Assembly: GCF_006494365.1 (NCBI RefSeq)
Contig: NZ_VHIP01000012.1
Location: 1 to 64,000 of the forward strand
Reading direction: 5' to 3'
Origin: Aestuariibacter sp. GS-14
GTDB taxonomy: Bacteria; Pseudomonadota; Gammaproteobacteria; Enterobacterales; Alteromonadaceae
DNA length: 64,000 nucleotides
The notes beneath the pieces were generated by a model. It was not told where the DNA came from. It saw only the letters and a list, made by a program, of their open reading frames with translations, and did no database searches. Position numbers and translations under genes: made by a program. Below, in pieces: positions 55,339 through 63,145 of this stretch (its first letter is position 1; the number at the start of each line of letters is the position of its first letter).

Positions 55339-56109
55339 ATGTCGCTCTCACCCTTCGCATCCAGGCTCCCGCAAATGACTCGCCGTGAGTCTTTGAAGCT
55401 TTTCGGGTTAATGGTGGCAGGCGCTGCCGTGCCTGGCCTGGCAGCCTGTACCAGCACACCTGAAACGGGCACAGCAGCGTTGCAAAACGCCACACCACAA
55501 GCAGGTCACTGGCCCACTACAGACATACAGCCCATCGTACTAAAAGGTTATGGGAAAGACCCCAATCTCATCATTCCTCCCACGTCGCCCTGGCCAAAAA
55601 CACTCAGCGAGGCGCAATTACAGCTCGTTGCCCGTATCAGTAATGTGTTGGTACCAGCGGAAAACGGGCAGCCGGGAGCGCTTGAAATAGGCGCGCCTCA
55701 CGTAGTGGATGAATGGATAAGTGCCCCCTACAGCGGGCAGCAGCGCGATCGCGATACCATATTACGGTTGTTAATCTGGCTGGATGACGAAGCTATTTTA
55801 CTGCATAGTGAGCCATTTTCAGCACTGGATAATGCCCGTCAAATGGTCATCCTGAATACCATTGCATTTGGTACCGAAGATGCGCCGGTTGAATTCCATC
55901 CACCTGCTCAGGCATTTAATCGCTTGCGCACATTAATTTTGGCAGCGTATTTTTGTTCTGTGCCCGGCAGTAAGGAAATCGGCTACATGGGGAATGTGGC
56001 TATTGCAGGGGATTATCCGGGCCCAACTAAAGAGGCCATGGATCACCTTGATGATGTGCTGGCTTCACTTGGTCTCGCGGAGTATGCCTACACGCCTGTT
56101 GGTGGGTAA
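55339..56109 (+). CDS. Gluconate 2-dehydrogenase subunit 3-like Tat protein
   Basis: A 256-residue small subunit. A twin-arginine signal (TRRESLKLF) ends in a lipobox-like LAAC. The helical subunit 3 domain follows, with LQLVARISNVLVPAENGQPG, ILNTIAFGTEDAPVEFHP and FCSVPGSKEIGYMGNVAIAGDYPGPT split over the second half. It should escort and stabilise the GMC flavoprotein in the periplasm. No cytochrome c subunit is encoded next to it, so the electron acceptor must come from elsewhere. A hairpin terminator follows. Confidence 0.85.
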   Translation: MSLSPFASRLPQMTRRESLKLFGLMVAGAAVPGLAACTSTPETGTAALQNATPQAGHWPTTDIQPIVLKGYGKDPNLIIPPTSPWPKTLSEAQLQLVARISNVLVPAENGQPGALEIGAPHVVDEWISAPYSGQQRDRDTILRLLIWLDDEAILLHSEPFSALDNARQMVILNTIAFGTEDAPVEFHPPAQAFNRLRTLILAAYFCSVPGSKEIGYMGNVAIAGDYPGPTKEAMDHLDDVLASLGLAEYAYTPVGG

Positions 56110-56120
56110 ATTTATTCAGT

Positions 56121-56152
56121 CATAACGAACGGAATGTTTTCCGTTCGTTATG
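56121..56152. terminator. Bidirectional terminator, GMC operon / RDD gene
   Basis: A perfect 14-bp stem CATAACGAACGGAA / TTCCGTTCGTTATG with a 4-nt loop lies between two convergent stops, 11 nt and 7 nt away. It has no long T-run, but the stem is very stable. Confidence 0.7.
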
Positions 56153-56159
56153 CTGAGAA

Positions 56160-56618
56160 TTACACTGTAGCGTCAAATTTAACGGCTTCAGTTTGGTTTG
56201 TTTTCAATACAACGGTGCCAGCCAGTTTGTCATGCCAGCCTTGTTTACGTTTGTCCAATCCCACCCAAATCAAACCCATAAATAATGGAATGGCAGACAC
56301 ATAGTAAGCCAGGTATCGGCCAATATATTGCCCTTTGGTAGGGGCATTTCCGGTCTTTGCATCGACAATCGTTAATTTCAACATCATTTTGCCGGGTGTA
56401 GCTGAACGGTAAATCCAAAAAATAATCACCACAATGGCGGGGAGTAAATAATTTACAACCAGATCCCAAAAGCCCAGTATATAGTGTCCGCTGGTCCAGT
56501 ATTGCAAGCCGTATATAGCGGCCATAAGTGGCCAAATCACAATTAACAATAATACTGAGTCAATTAGCGCCGCGCCTACTCTCAACCAAAACCCAGCATA
56601 TTCCTGACTCATCGACAT
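56160..56618 (-). CDS. RDD family membrane protein
   Basis: A 152-residue protein with three to four hydrophobic segments. It opens YAGFWLRVGAALIDSVLLL with the R and D of the RDD motif. SATPGKMMLKLTIVDAKTG is the second family signature, and KRKQGWHDKLAGTVVLK closes it. The transport or other role of RDD proteins is unsettled. ATG 56618 is preceded by AAGGAGAAGAA. It is a single gene, convergent with the GMC operon. Confidence 0.9.
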   Translation of the reverse strand: MSMSQEYAGFWLRVGAALIDSVLLLIVIWPLMAAIYGLQYWTSGHYILGFWDLVVNYLLPAIVVIIFWIYRSATPGKMMLKLTIVDAKTGNAPTKGQYIGRYLAYYVSAIPLFMGLIWVGLDKRKQGWHDKLAGTVVLKTNQTEAVKFDATV

Positions 56619-56803
56619 TTCTTCTCCTTCATTGAGTGTATAAAAGACTAATTACAGATGGGTAGCTCTCGCTAATACATGGCCTTCTGACCTACATAAC
56701 GGCAAATTAGTTTCCGTATATTCGCTGCTTTTGTATCCTGGATTTACGCTATACTCTGTCGAACAACCGCGCCGAGTAGCCGGATTACTAAAACAAGGAT
56801 TGA

Positions 56804-57733
56804 ATGCTGTTTATGCAAAACGTTCCCAATTTCTTTTTAATTGGTGCTGCAAAATGCGGAACAACCTCGATTGCAGATTATTTGAATCAACATCCGGAGG
56901 TGTATTTCTCCGCCTACAAAGAACCCAATTATTTTGCATTGGTTAACGAAGATTTATCGCACCCAGGGCCGTTGTCGCCAAAAATGAATTTTCATATTCA
57001 GTACAGTCGCTCGCTGGTTACTGAAGCAGATTATGAACAGGCTTTTGTGAATGCCGGTGATGCAAAAATTCGCGCCGATGCATCCGTGCGCTATTTGTAT
57101 TACCCTAAAACTGCACAACGCATTGCCCAGCATGCGCCGGATGCAAAGTTAATTGCAGTCCTGAGGGAGCCGGTGTCCAGACTTTACTCCCATTACTGCA
57201 TGAATGTGCAATTTCAAACTGAGCCACTGTCGTTACAAAAGGCGCTGGAAAGCGAGGACAGCCGTGTAGCTGCGGGATGGGGATGGGACTGGCATTACAC
57301 GCGATTGGGCAGATACACTGAACAGCTCGAACGATATTATCAGCACTTCGATAAATCCCAGTTATTGGTCATTCTGTACGACGATTTGGTAAAGCACCCT
57401 CTTGAGACCTACCACAGGATTTGCCGTCATTTGGGCATCTCAGATACATTTACGCCTGACATGAGTAAACGTGGAAAAGTCCCTACCCAACCCAGAAGCC
57501 GGATGTTAGACAGATGGTTAAACTGGCCTGATTCATCGCGCAAAACACTTGAATCCTGGCTTCCTCCGCGGATAACGACCAAAATTACACAGACTTTGAG
57601 CGAAATAAACAACAAAGCCGTCCCTAAATTATCGCCGAGCTTGCATCAGGAACTAGCGAGTTTGTTCTACGACGAAGCAACCAAACTGGAAACATTATTG
57701 GAGCGGAAAATCCCTTGGTACAAATCGTCTTGA
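56804..57733 (+). CDS. PAPS-dependent sulfotransferase
   Basis: A 309-residue enzyme transferring sulfate from PAPS. The 5'-phosphosulfate loop is LIGAAKCGTTSIADYL, and the 3'-phosphate motif is AVLREPVSRLYSHY. The layout is that of the heparan/NodH-type family (Sulfotransfer domain) without a membrane anchor. The acceptor is unknown; a surface polysaccharide or lipid is plausible in a marine bacterium. The start may be ATG 56804, close after AAGGA, or ATG 56813. It stands alone between the RDD gene and the sortase pair. Confidence 0.85.
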   Translation: MLFMQNVPNFFLIGAAKCGTTSIADYLNQHPEVYFSAYKEPNYFALVNEDLSHPGPLSPKMNFHIQYSRSLVTEADYEQAFVNAGDAKIRADASVRYLYYPKTAQRIAQHAPDAKLIAVLREPVSRLYSHYCMNVQFQTEPLSLQKALESEDSRVAAGWGWDWHYTRLGRYTEQLERYYQHFDKSQLLVILYDDLVKHPLETYHRICRHLGISDTFTPDMSKRGKVPTQPRSRMLDRWLNWPDSSRKTLESWLPPRITTKITQTLSEINNKAVPKLSPSLHQELASLFYDEATKLETLLERKIPWYKSS

Positions 57734-57875
57734 TAGCATAGCACTGGCTTAATGATTTGCGCCCCAAACCTGCCATAATTCGTCATAGTTTGTTGCTACT
57801 AATCCATGTTCAGCGCCTCATGGTGACACTTTTGTTTGATTCAATGACATCATTGTTCATTCACTTGTTGTCATT

Positions 57876-59987
57876 ATGTACCCAAAACGTATCCCCAAGC
57901 ACCTGATCTTCGACCCGCACCCCAAACGCAAATCCAAAGCCTGGCTGTGGTGGCTGCTAGCCATTGCGCTTGCGGCGGTGGTTTCCTTGTTCAGTATTGA
58001 CGTACTGGCAGCGCCAAATGACAGCGAACATGCGGGCCAACTAACCTTTTCCGATGAAAGCGGACAGCGGTTGCCTTCATTGCACCTCGAAACAGTGGTA
58101 ACGGCATCTATTAGTGGTCTGGTGGTAACCACCGACTATATTCAGCGATTTAAAAATAATTCGGATCAGTGGGTAGAAGGCGTGTATGTGTTTCCACTAC
58201 CTGAAATGGCTGCTGTGCAGCGACTTGAGATGAAGGTTGGTGAGCGGCGCATTATTGGCGAAGTAAAAGAGCGGGCAAGCGCAGAAACCTTGTATAAAAA
58301 GGCCCGTTCAGAAGGCAAACGTGCCGCGCTCACGTTGCAACAGCGCGATAACCTGTTTACGCAAAAGGTCGCCAATATTGGCCCGCGTCAAGAAATAGAA
58401 ATCAAATTAACCTTTATCGATACCGTTAAGTACCAGGCCGGAGTATTTGAATGGCGGCTGCCTACTACCCTCACGCCACGCTACATACCTGGTATATCTC
58501 TGCCCGCAGAAGCAACACATAACAACACCAGTAGCACCATAAATACCAGCCCTTTTGGCTGGGCAACCGCTACGGATTTGGTGCCTGATGCTCCCGACAT
58601 TACGCCAGCCATGATCGCCGCACCTGTCTACGGATTGCAGAACCCCCTGCAGCTCAACCTTTCCCTTCAAGCCGGTATGGAACTAGCCTCAATTGAAGGC
58701 CTTTATCACAACATAGAGGTAATAAAGCAGCCTGAACAATATCAAATTAAGTTTACTAACGACCTGGTAGAAATGGATCGGGATGTCGTGTTGCAGTGGA
58801 CACCGGTAGCCTCATCGCAGCCTCGTGCAGCAGTATTCCAGCAACAAACCGATGGCGACACCTATGCCATGGTAATGATGATCCCGCCTAATGCGCCGGT
58901 AAAACAGGCACTGTCCAAAGACATCATTTTTGTTATCGATACGTCTGGCTCCATGCAGGGGAATTCCATGATCCAGGCCAAATCCAGCCTGGCGCTGGCG
59001 GTTGATCAACTCTCCCCCAACGACCGCTTTAACATTATTGCGTTTAGTGATCGGGTGCAGCGTTTTAATGATCGCACCGTGCTTGCCAGTGCCGATCTCA
59101 AACACATTGCCAAACAATGGATTGCCTCGCTTGAAGCGGATGGCGGTACCGAAATGTACCCAGCCTTGCAGGAAGCTTACGGCCAGCTTGCGCAATCGGA
59201 ACGCTTGCAACAAATCGTATTTATTACCGATGGCGCAATCGGCAACGAAGAAATGCTGTTTAACTTAATAACCGAACCCGGCCACAACGCACGATTATTC
59301 ACCGTTGGCATAGGCAGTGCGCCCAATGCGTTTTTTATGACAAAAGCGGCGCAATTAGGCCGTGGCAGTTATGAGTTAATTGGCTACCGTGACGATGTGC
59401 ACAGCAAAATGTCACGCTTGTTTAATAAGCTCAATCATGTTGCGGCCACCAATATCAACATTAACTGGCCACAGGAAGTAGAGCCCTACCCTTCACAGTC
59501 TGCGGATTTATTTCATTCTGAAGCGCTGTTGGCCTTCGCAAAACTATCTCAACCTCTGCAACACATCAATATTAGCGGCAATACCGCGCAGCAGCCCTGG
59601 CAAACCACTATTCAGGCCAATAATGCCGTTTCTACAACCGGGATTGGCGCGCTGTGGGCCAGGCACAAAGTGGCTGATATTGAAGATCAGGGCAGACGTG
59701 GCCAGCTAACCAACGACTCAGTGCGCGATGCGATATTAGACGTGGCATTACCCCACAGCCTGCTTACCCGTTTTACCGCATTGATAGCCATTGAAGACAC
59801 GCCTGTAAGGCCGCAGTTGTTGCCGCTATTTGGTGAGCCCGTTGCCAATGTTATGCCCGATGGCGCATTGCAGCAGCGCATGCAATTTGCCAATACCGCT
59901 ACCTCTGCAACGTTAACCTTCTGGCTGGGTCTTTGGGGTGTGTTGGCCATGTTTATTCTGCATTTCAATCGGGTACGTTCAGCGTGA
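57876..59987 (+). CDS. Marine proteobacterial sortase target protein (VIT-vWA)
   Basis: A 703-residue surface protein. A hydrophobic N-terminal signal (about 24-46) precedes a VIT domain (about 60-180, with VEGVYVFPLPEMAAV). A vWA domain (about 345-510) carries the MIDAS motif DTSGSMQGNS. The C-terminus has the tripartite sorting pattern: a Thr/Ala motif (NTATSAT), a hydrophobic helix (TFWLGLWGVLAMFILHF) and a basic tail NRVR. The sorting motif is not the usual LPxTG-like form. It overlaps the sortase gene by 4 nt (GTGA), so the two are a dedicated pair. Confidence 0.9.
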   Translation: MYPKRIPKHLIFDPHPKRKSKAWLWWLLAIALAAVVSLFSIDVLAAPNDSEHAGQLTFSDESGQRLPSLHLETVVTASISGLVVTTDYIQRFKNNSDQWVEGVYVFPLPEMAAVQRLEMKVGERRIIGEVKERASAETLYKKARSEGKRAALTLQQRDNLFTQKVANIGPRQEIEIKLTFIDTVKYQAGVFEWRLPTTLTPRYIPGISLPAEATHNNTSSTINTSPFGWATATDLVPDAPDITPAMIAAPVYGLQNPLQLNLSLQAGMELASIEGLYHNIEVIKQPEQYQIKFTNDLVEMDRDVVLQWTPVASSQPRAAVFQQQTDGDTYAMVMMIPPNAPVKQALSKDIIFVIDTSGSMQGNSMIQAKSSLALAVDQLSPNDRFNIIAFSDRVQRFNDRTVLASADLKHIAKQWIASLEADGGTEMYPALQEAYGQLAQSERLQQIVFITDGAIGNEEMLFNLITEPGHNARLFTVGIGSAPNAFFMTKAAQLGRGSYELIGYRDDVHSKMSRLFNKLNHVAATNININWPQEVEPYPSQSADLFHSEALLAFAKLSQPLQHINISGNTAQQPWQTTIQANNAVSTTGIGALWARHKVADIEDQGRRGQLTNDSVRDAILDVALPHSLLTRFTALIAIEDTPVRPQLLPLFGEPVANVMPDGALQQRMQFANTATSATLTFWLGLWGVLAMFILHFNRVRSA

Positions 59988-60598
59988 TTAGTTTAACCCG
60001 TTTTCAGAAACCGGCAATCCAGGTCAAGCGTCATTCAGCGAAGCTGTTCAGTTTGTTGCTTTGTGCGTTTGTGCTGATGTGTTGGGGGAACACGCTTTGG
60101 ATAAACGCAAAAGCCAGTGTGGCGCAGTATCTGATTGCCGATGCCTGGCAGCAAACCCTGCACACAGGGCAACATACCAGACCCTGGGCCTGGGCCGACA
60201 CCTGGCCAGTAGCAAAGCTCGTATTTCCCGGGCAAGCAACATCACTCTATGTCTTATCCGGCAGCCATGGTACCAGCCTGGCTTTTGGCCCTGGCCATGC
60301 AGACGGTACAGCCCTGCCCGGAGAGCCGGGCACGGCTGTTATTCATGGTCACAGAGACACGCATTTTGCAGCGCTTGCCAATTTAACGATTGGAGATATT
60401 TTGAGGGTCCAGATACGGTCTGGCATCTGGATTCAATACACCATTGCAGATATTTTTGTCGTTGATACCCGCACAAACAACTGGTCAATTAATCCCACAG
60501 ACGAAGCCCTGTATCTGATTACCTGCTATCCCTTCGATGATCTCAATGTGAATCCACCACTTCGGTATATAGTGCAAGCCAAACAGTTAAACAATTAA
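59984..60598 (+). CDS. Class GN sortase
   Basis: A 204-residue transpeptidase dedicated to the vWA protein upstream. A membrane anchor (about 21-40) precedes the sortase barrel. The catalytic residues are His123 in IHGHRDTHFA, Cys181 in LYLITCYPF and Arg194 in PPLRYIV. The start is GTG 59984, which overlaps the target's stop codon by 4 nt. A 17-residue in-frame extension upstream lies inside the target gene. Class GN sortases of Gram-negative bacteria are poorly understood, because there is no cell-wall anchor like that of Gram-positives. Confidence 0.92.
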   Translation: MISLTRFQKPAIQVKRHSAKLFSLLLCAFVLMCWGNTLWINAKASVAQYLIADAWQQTLHTGQHTRPWAWADTWPVAKLVFPGQATSLYVLSGSHGTSLAFGPGHADGTALPGEPGTAVIHGHRDTHFAALANLTIGDILRVQIRSGIWIQYTIADIFVVDTRTNNWSINPTDEALYLITCYPFDDLNVNPPLRYIVQAKQLNN

Positions 60599-60637
60599 TA
60601 GCCTTCAGCCCTTCGCCAGTCTGTTAGTCTTTCGTTG

Positions 60638-61597
60638 CTATAAGGGTGACTCTGCAATCATACCGTGCATAGTCAGCCAGCGGCTGAAGGCATTAAACCA
60701 ACCCGTACTGGTTGTTTCTTTTTGATACATGCCGAAACCGTGACCACCTTGTTCATAAAAGTGGAATTCCACTGGTCTTTTGGCCTTGCTCCAACTTTCA
60801 ATTAATCCAAAGTCATTGCCAGAAAAAATGGGATCATCCGCAGCAATAGCAACAAATAAAGGCGGCGCATTGGCAGGTGTATTTACCGCGCCCAAAGGAC
60901 CATAGATATTCGCTATGAAAGCCGGCTGTGATTCATCAACAAGCAAGGTAGTAGACAGTGTCAGCATGGCACCGGCTGAAAATCCAATCATGCCTACCCT
61001 GTCCGGATCCACATGCCATTCATCCGCGCGTTTTCTTATGAGCGCAAAAGCGGCTTTTGCATCTTCCAGTTGCGGTGCAATAGCTTGTTTCATCTCGTCA
61101 GGATTAAACGTTGGCCGTTTGCGTGCTGCATTCGAAAACATGCTTGTCATCGCGTGCTGAAAATCGCTTAGTTCTTTAGGCGTTTCGTTTAGCCGGTATT
61201 TTAAAACAAATGCGGCTATTCCTTGCTCGGCCAACGCGGTGGCCACCTGCCAGCCTTCATTATCCATGGATAAGCTTCGAAAACCGCCCCCAGGCGCAAC
61301 GATGACCGCAGCACCTGTCGCATTCGCAGGATCAGGAAGTACAGGTGTCAACGTTGCCACTGTCACGTTTCGAACAAACCGACTACCGTATTGGGTGTAC
61401 CAGGATTCCTCTACTGAGTGGACACTGCTCACAGACGTTCCAAGTTCGATTGCATTTGGCTGAGCGGGCTCTGCAATGATGGTCATTTCATCATTTGTCT
61501 GAGCACCTACAGCGTATGACGTTAAGCCCACCAGAAAAAAGACGTTAGTAAGTAAAAACCGGCCTTTTGCTAAGGCTAAAAAATGGAATTTCAACAT
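60638..61597 (-). CDS. Secreted alpha/beta-hydrolase, acetyl esterase-like
   Basis: A 319-residue protein with a signal peptide ending near VGA-QTN. The oxyanion-hole segment VIVAPGGGFRSLSMDNEGW (after the opening strand), nucleophile GMIGFSAGAMLTLS (Ser), Asp in FVAIAADDPIF and His in EQGGHGFGM make a full triad. It resembles BD-FAE/acetyl-xylan-type esterases that remove acetyl groups from polysaccharides. Its neighbour is a GH43 lipoprotein, so the two probably act on the same plant or algal glycan. The gap to GH43 is 89 nt. Confidence 0.88.
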   Translation of the reverse strand: MLKFHFLALAKGRFLLTNVFFLVGLTSYAVGAQTNDEMTIIAEPAQPNAIELGTSVSSVHSVEESWYTQYGSRFVRNVTVATLTPVLPDPANATGAAVIVAPGGGFRSLSMDNEGWQVATALAEQGIAAFVLKYRLNETPKELSDFQHAMTSMFSNAARKRPTFNPDEMKQAIAPQLEDAKAAFALIRKRADEWHVDPDRVGMIGFSAGAMLTLSTTLLVDESQPAFIANIYGPLGAVNTPANAPPLFVAIAADDPIFSGNDFGLIESWSKAKRPVEFHFYEQGGHGFGMYQKETTSTGWFNAFSRWLTMHGMIAESPL

Positions 61598-61686
61598 GAT
61601 AATTTTTCATTCTCAATTAATGGCACATCCGGTTTCAGACTTGAAAGCCAGGACATGCATGTAAAACGATACTAAATTCAAGTGAG

Positions 61687-62808
61687 CTATCTGGAAGTAC
61701 GCACTATAGGTTTAATGGTGCCATCGTCATTAAAGTACACTCTGTCTATGCAAACTGAACGCCGATAACTTCCTCCACCGGGTAATTCGGCATTGTGATA
61801 GGCAAGATAGGTACTTCCTTTAAAGTCGAACATAGCAGGATGAATAGTAGTAGTCCCCGCTAATGGTTCCATTATGATGCCTTGGTACTCCCATGGACCG
61901 GTAACCGACCGACTTGTTGCATAGGCAAGGCTTTCTGGAAATCCCGCGGCATAAACCAAATAATACAGTCCGTTGTGCTTGGACACATAAGGTGCTTCTT
62001 CAAAGTTAGGTAGGGTATCAACGGCGTGAATTTCGACATTTTTTGTGTTGCGGCTCAGCATTGTTCCCTGCTGATCACTTTCATACTGCTCCCCTTTGAG
62101 ATGAACGAGATCTGCGTCTAATTCAACCCACCACAATTGTTTGTTTCCCCAATATAAGTAAGCACGACCATCATCATCCACAAAGACTGCAGGATCGATG
62201 TTTCGCCATGAATGCTCTTTATATTGCGCCGTATCTTCTAATCTGATGAGAGGCATTCCACGGGGATCGGTAAAAGGTCCTTCTGGGCTGTCAGATACCG
62301 CGACCCCTATTGCGAAGCCAAATTCCCCGTCTACTTGCCCACCTTCCACTGTAGCGTAAAAGTAATATTGTGATTTTCCATGATTATCCTTTCGGTGAAT
62401 CACGTGATGAGCATAGGCATTACCTGTTTTCGTGTCACCTCTGGCCCAATCGAAGTCTGAGTACGTAAAAACGGCTCCTCTTTTATTCCAATGCTCAAGA
62501 TCATCGCTTGACCAAAGGCGATAATCGTACATACGGTAATCTTGCCCTTCCGGTGTCTGTTCATCATGAGTTGAATAGAGGTAAACCGTGCCGTCTTTCA
62601 CCATAACCGCCGGATCAGCGGTATAAATGAGGTCACCAGGTGTTCTTGTCGGGTCAGGGCTGTCGTATTTTATTATCGGATTATCAAATACAACTGGTGG
62701 TGCTGCAGTATTTGCTCGTTGCTGACTACAGGCGCTCAGAGAGACTAAAACGGCTAGTAAGCATAGTGGCGTGACTAATTTAAATTGATTGCAAAAAGGC
62801 AAGTACAT
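61687..62808 (-). CDS. GH43 family glycoside hydrolase, lipoprotein
   Basis: A 373-residue enzyme with a lipoprotein signal (lipobox LSAC). A five-bladed propeller follows: TADPAVMVKDGTVYLYST holds the catalytic base Asp, NIDPAVFVDDDGRAYLYWG the pKa-modulating Asp, and NFEEAPYVSKHNGLYYLVYA the acid Glu. Substrates of such enzymes are arabinans or xylans. The start is ATG 62808, preceded by GGAGGAGTCC; an upstream in-frame ATG 62835 lacks this. A perfect 31-bp palindrome 30 nt upstream of the start is a likely operator. It probably forms a unit with the esterase downstream. Confidence 0.92.
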   Translation of the reverse strand: MYLPFCNQFKLVTPLCLLAVLVSLSACSQQRANTAAPPVVFDNPIIKYDSPDPTRTPGDLIYTADPAVMVKDGTVYLYSTHDEQTPEGQDYRMYDYRLWSSDDLEHWNKRGAVFTYSDFDWARGDTKTGNAYAHHVIHRKDNHGKSQYYFYATVEGGQVDGEFGFAIGVAVSDSPEGPFTDPRGMPLIRLEDTAQYKEHSWRNIDPAVFVDDDGRAYLYWGNKQLWWVELDADLVHLKGEQYESDQQGTMLSRNTKNVEIHAVDTLPNFEEAPYVSKHNGLYYLVYAAGFPESLAYATSRSVTGPWEYQGIIMEPLAGTTTIHPAMFDFKGSTYLAYHNAELPGGGSYRRSVCIDRVYFNDDGTIKPIVRTSR

Positions 62809-62838
62809 GGACTCCTCCGTGTTAATAAGTGACACGCC

Positions 62839-62869
62839 ATTAGTTTGTTAAAACTTTTAACAAACTAAT
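62839..62869. promoter_or_regulatory. Perfect 31-bp palindrome, candidate operator of the GH43 gene
   Basis: ATTAGTTTGTTAAAA (62839-62853) is the exact reverse complement of TTTTAACAAACTAAT (62855-62869), with a single C at the centre. It lies 30 nt upstream of the GH43 start codon, where a repressor would block initiation. There is no T-run beyond it, so it is not a terminator. No regulator gene is adjacent. Confidence 0.75.
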
Positions 62870-63145
62870 ACAGCAAAACCATTACGAATCCACACAGTAA
62901 ACTTACCTTATTTAGCGACATATCAGCCGTTGATACACCGTTTGCCTTATTGCACAGATATTCTGCCATTTCTACAAATCATGAACATTACTCATCATTC
63001 AATGAAATAAAACCATTTTTTTTCATGATAGGTTGCGCGTATAACTTACACCGTGGTCTTGCAACCGGCCTGCACAATTGCACTGGGTTTAGCGGCAAGG
63101 CACACATCACAGGTTATATCTCACCAGAGAAACGGGCAGAACATC
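62870..63145. other. Intergenic region between GH43 and mesX
   Basis: This 276-nt gap carries two divergent promoters in principle. It is AT-rich to about 63040 and then more GC-rich as a probable leader of the next gene. I found no consensus MetJ box, no SAM-riboswitch-like pattern that I could defend, and no convincing small gene. Confidence 0.4.

Noticed and set aside
59002-59268. Second-frame ORFs inside the vWA gene
   Set aside because: They overlap the MIDAS domain of a clearly real gene and show no independent signals.
62981-63010. 9-codon ORF with two His and two Met upstream of mesX, resembling a leader peptide
   Set aside because: There is no convincing ribosome-binding site and no terminator-antiterminator pair. 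Nine codons are too few to support attenuation.
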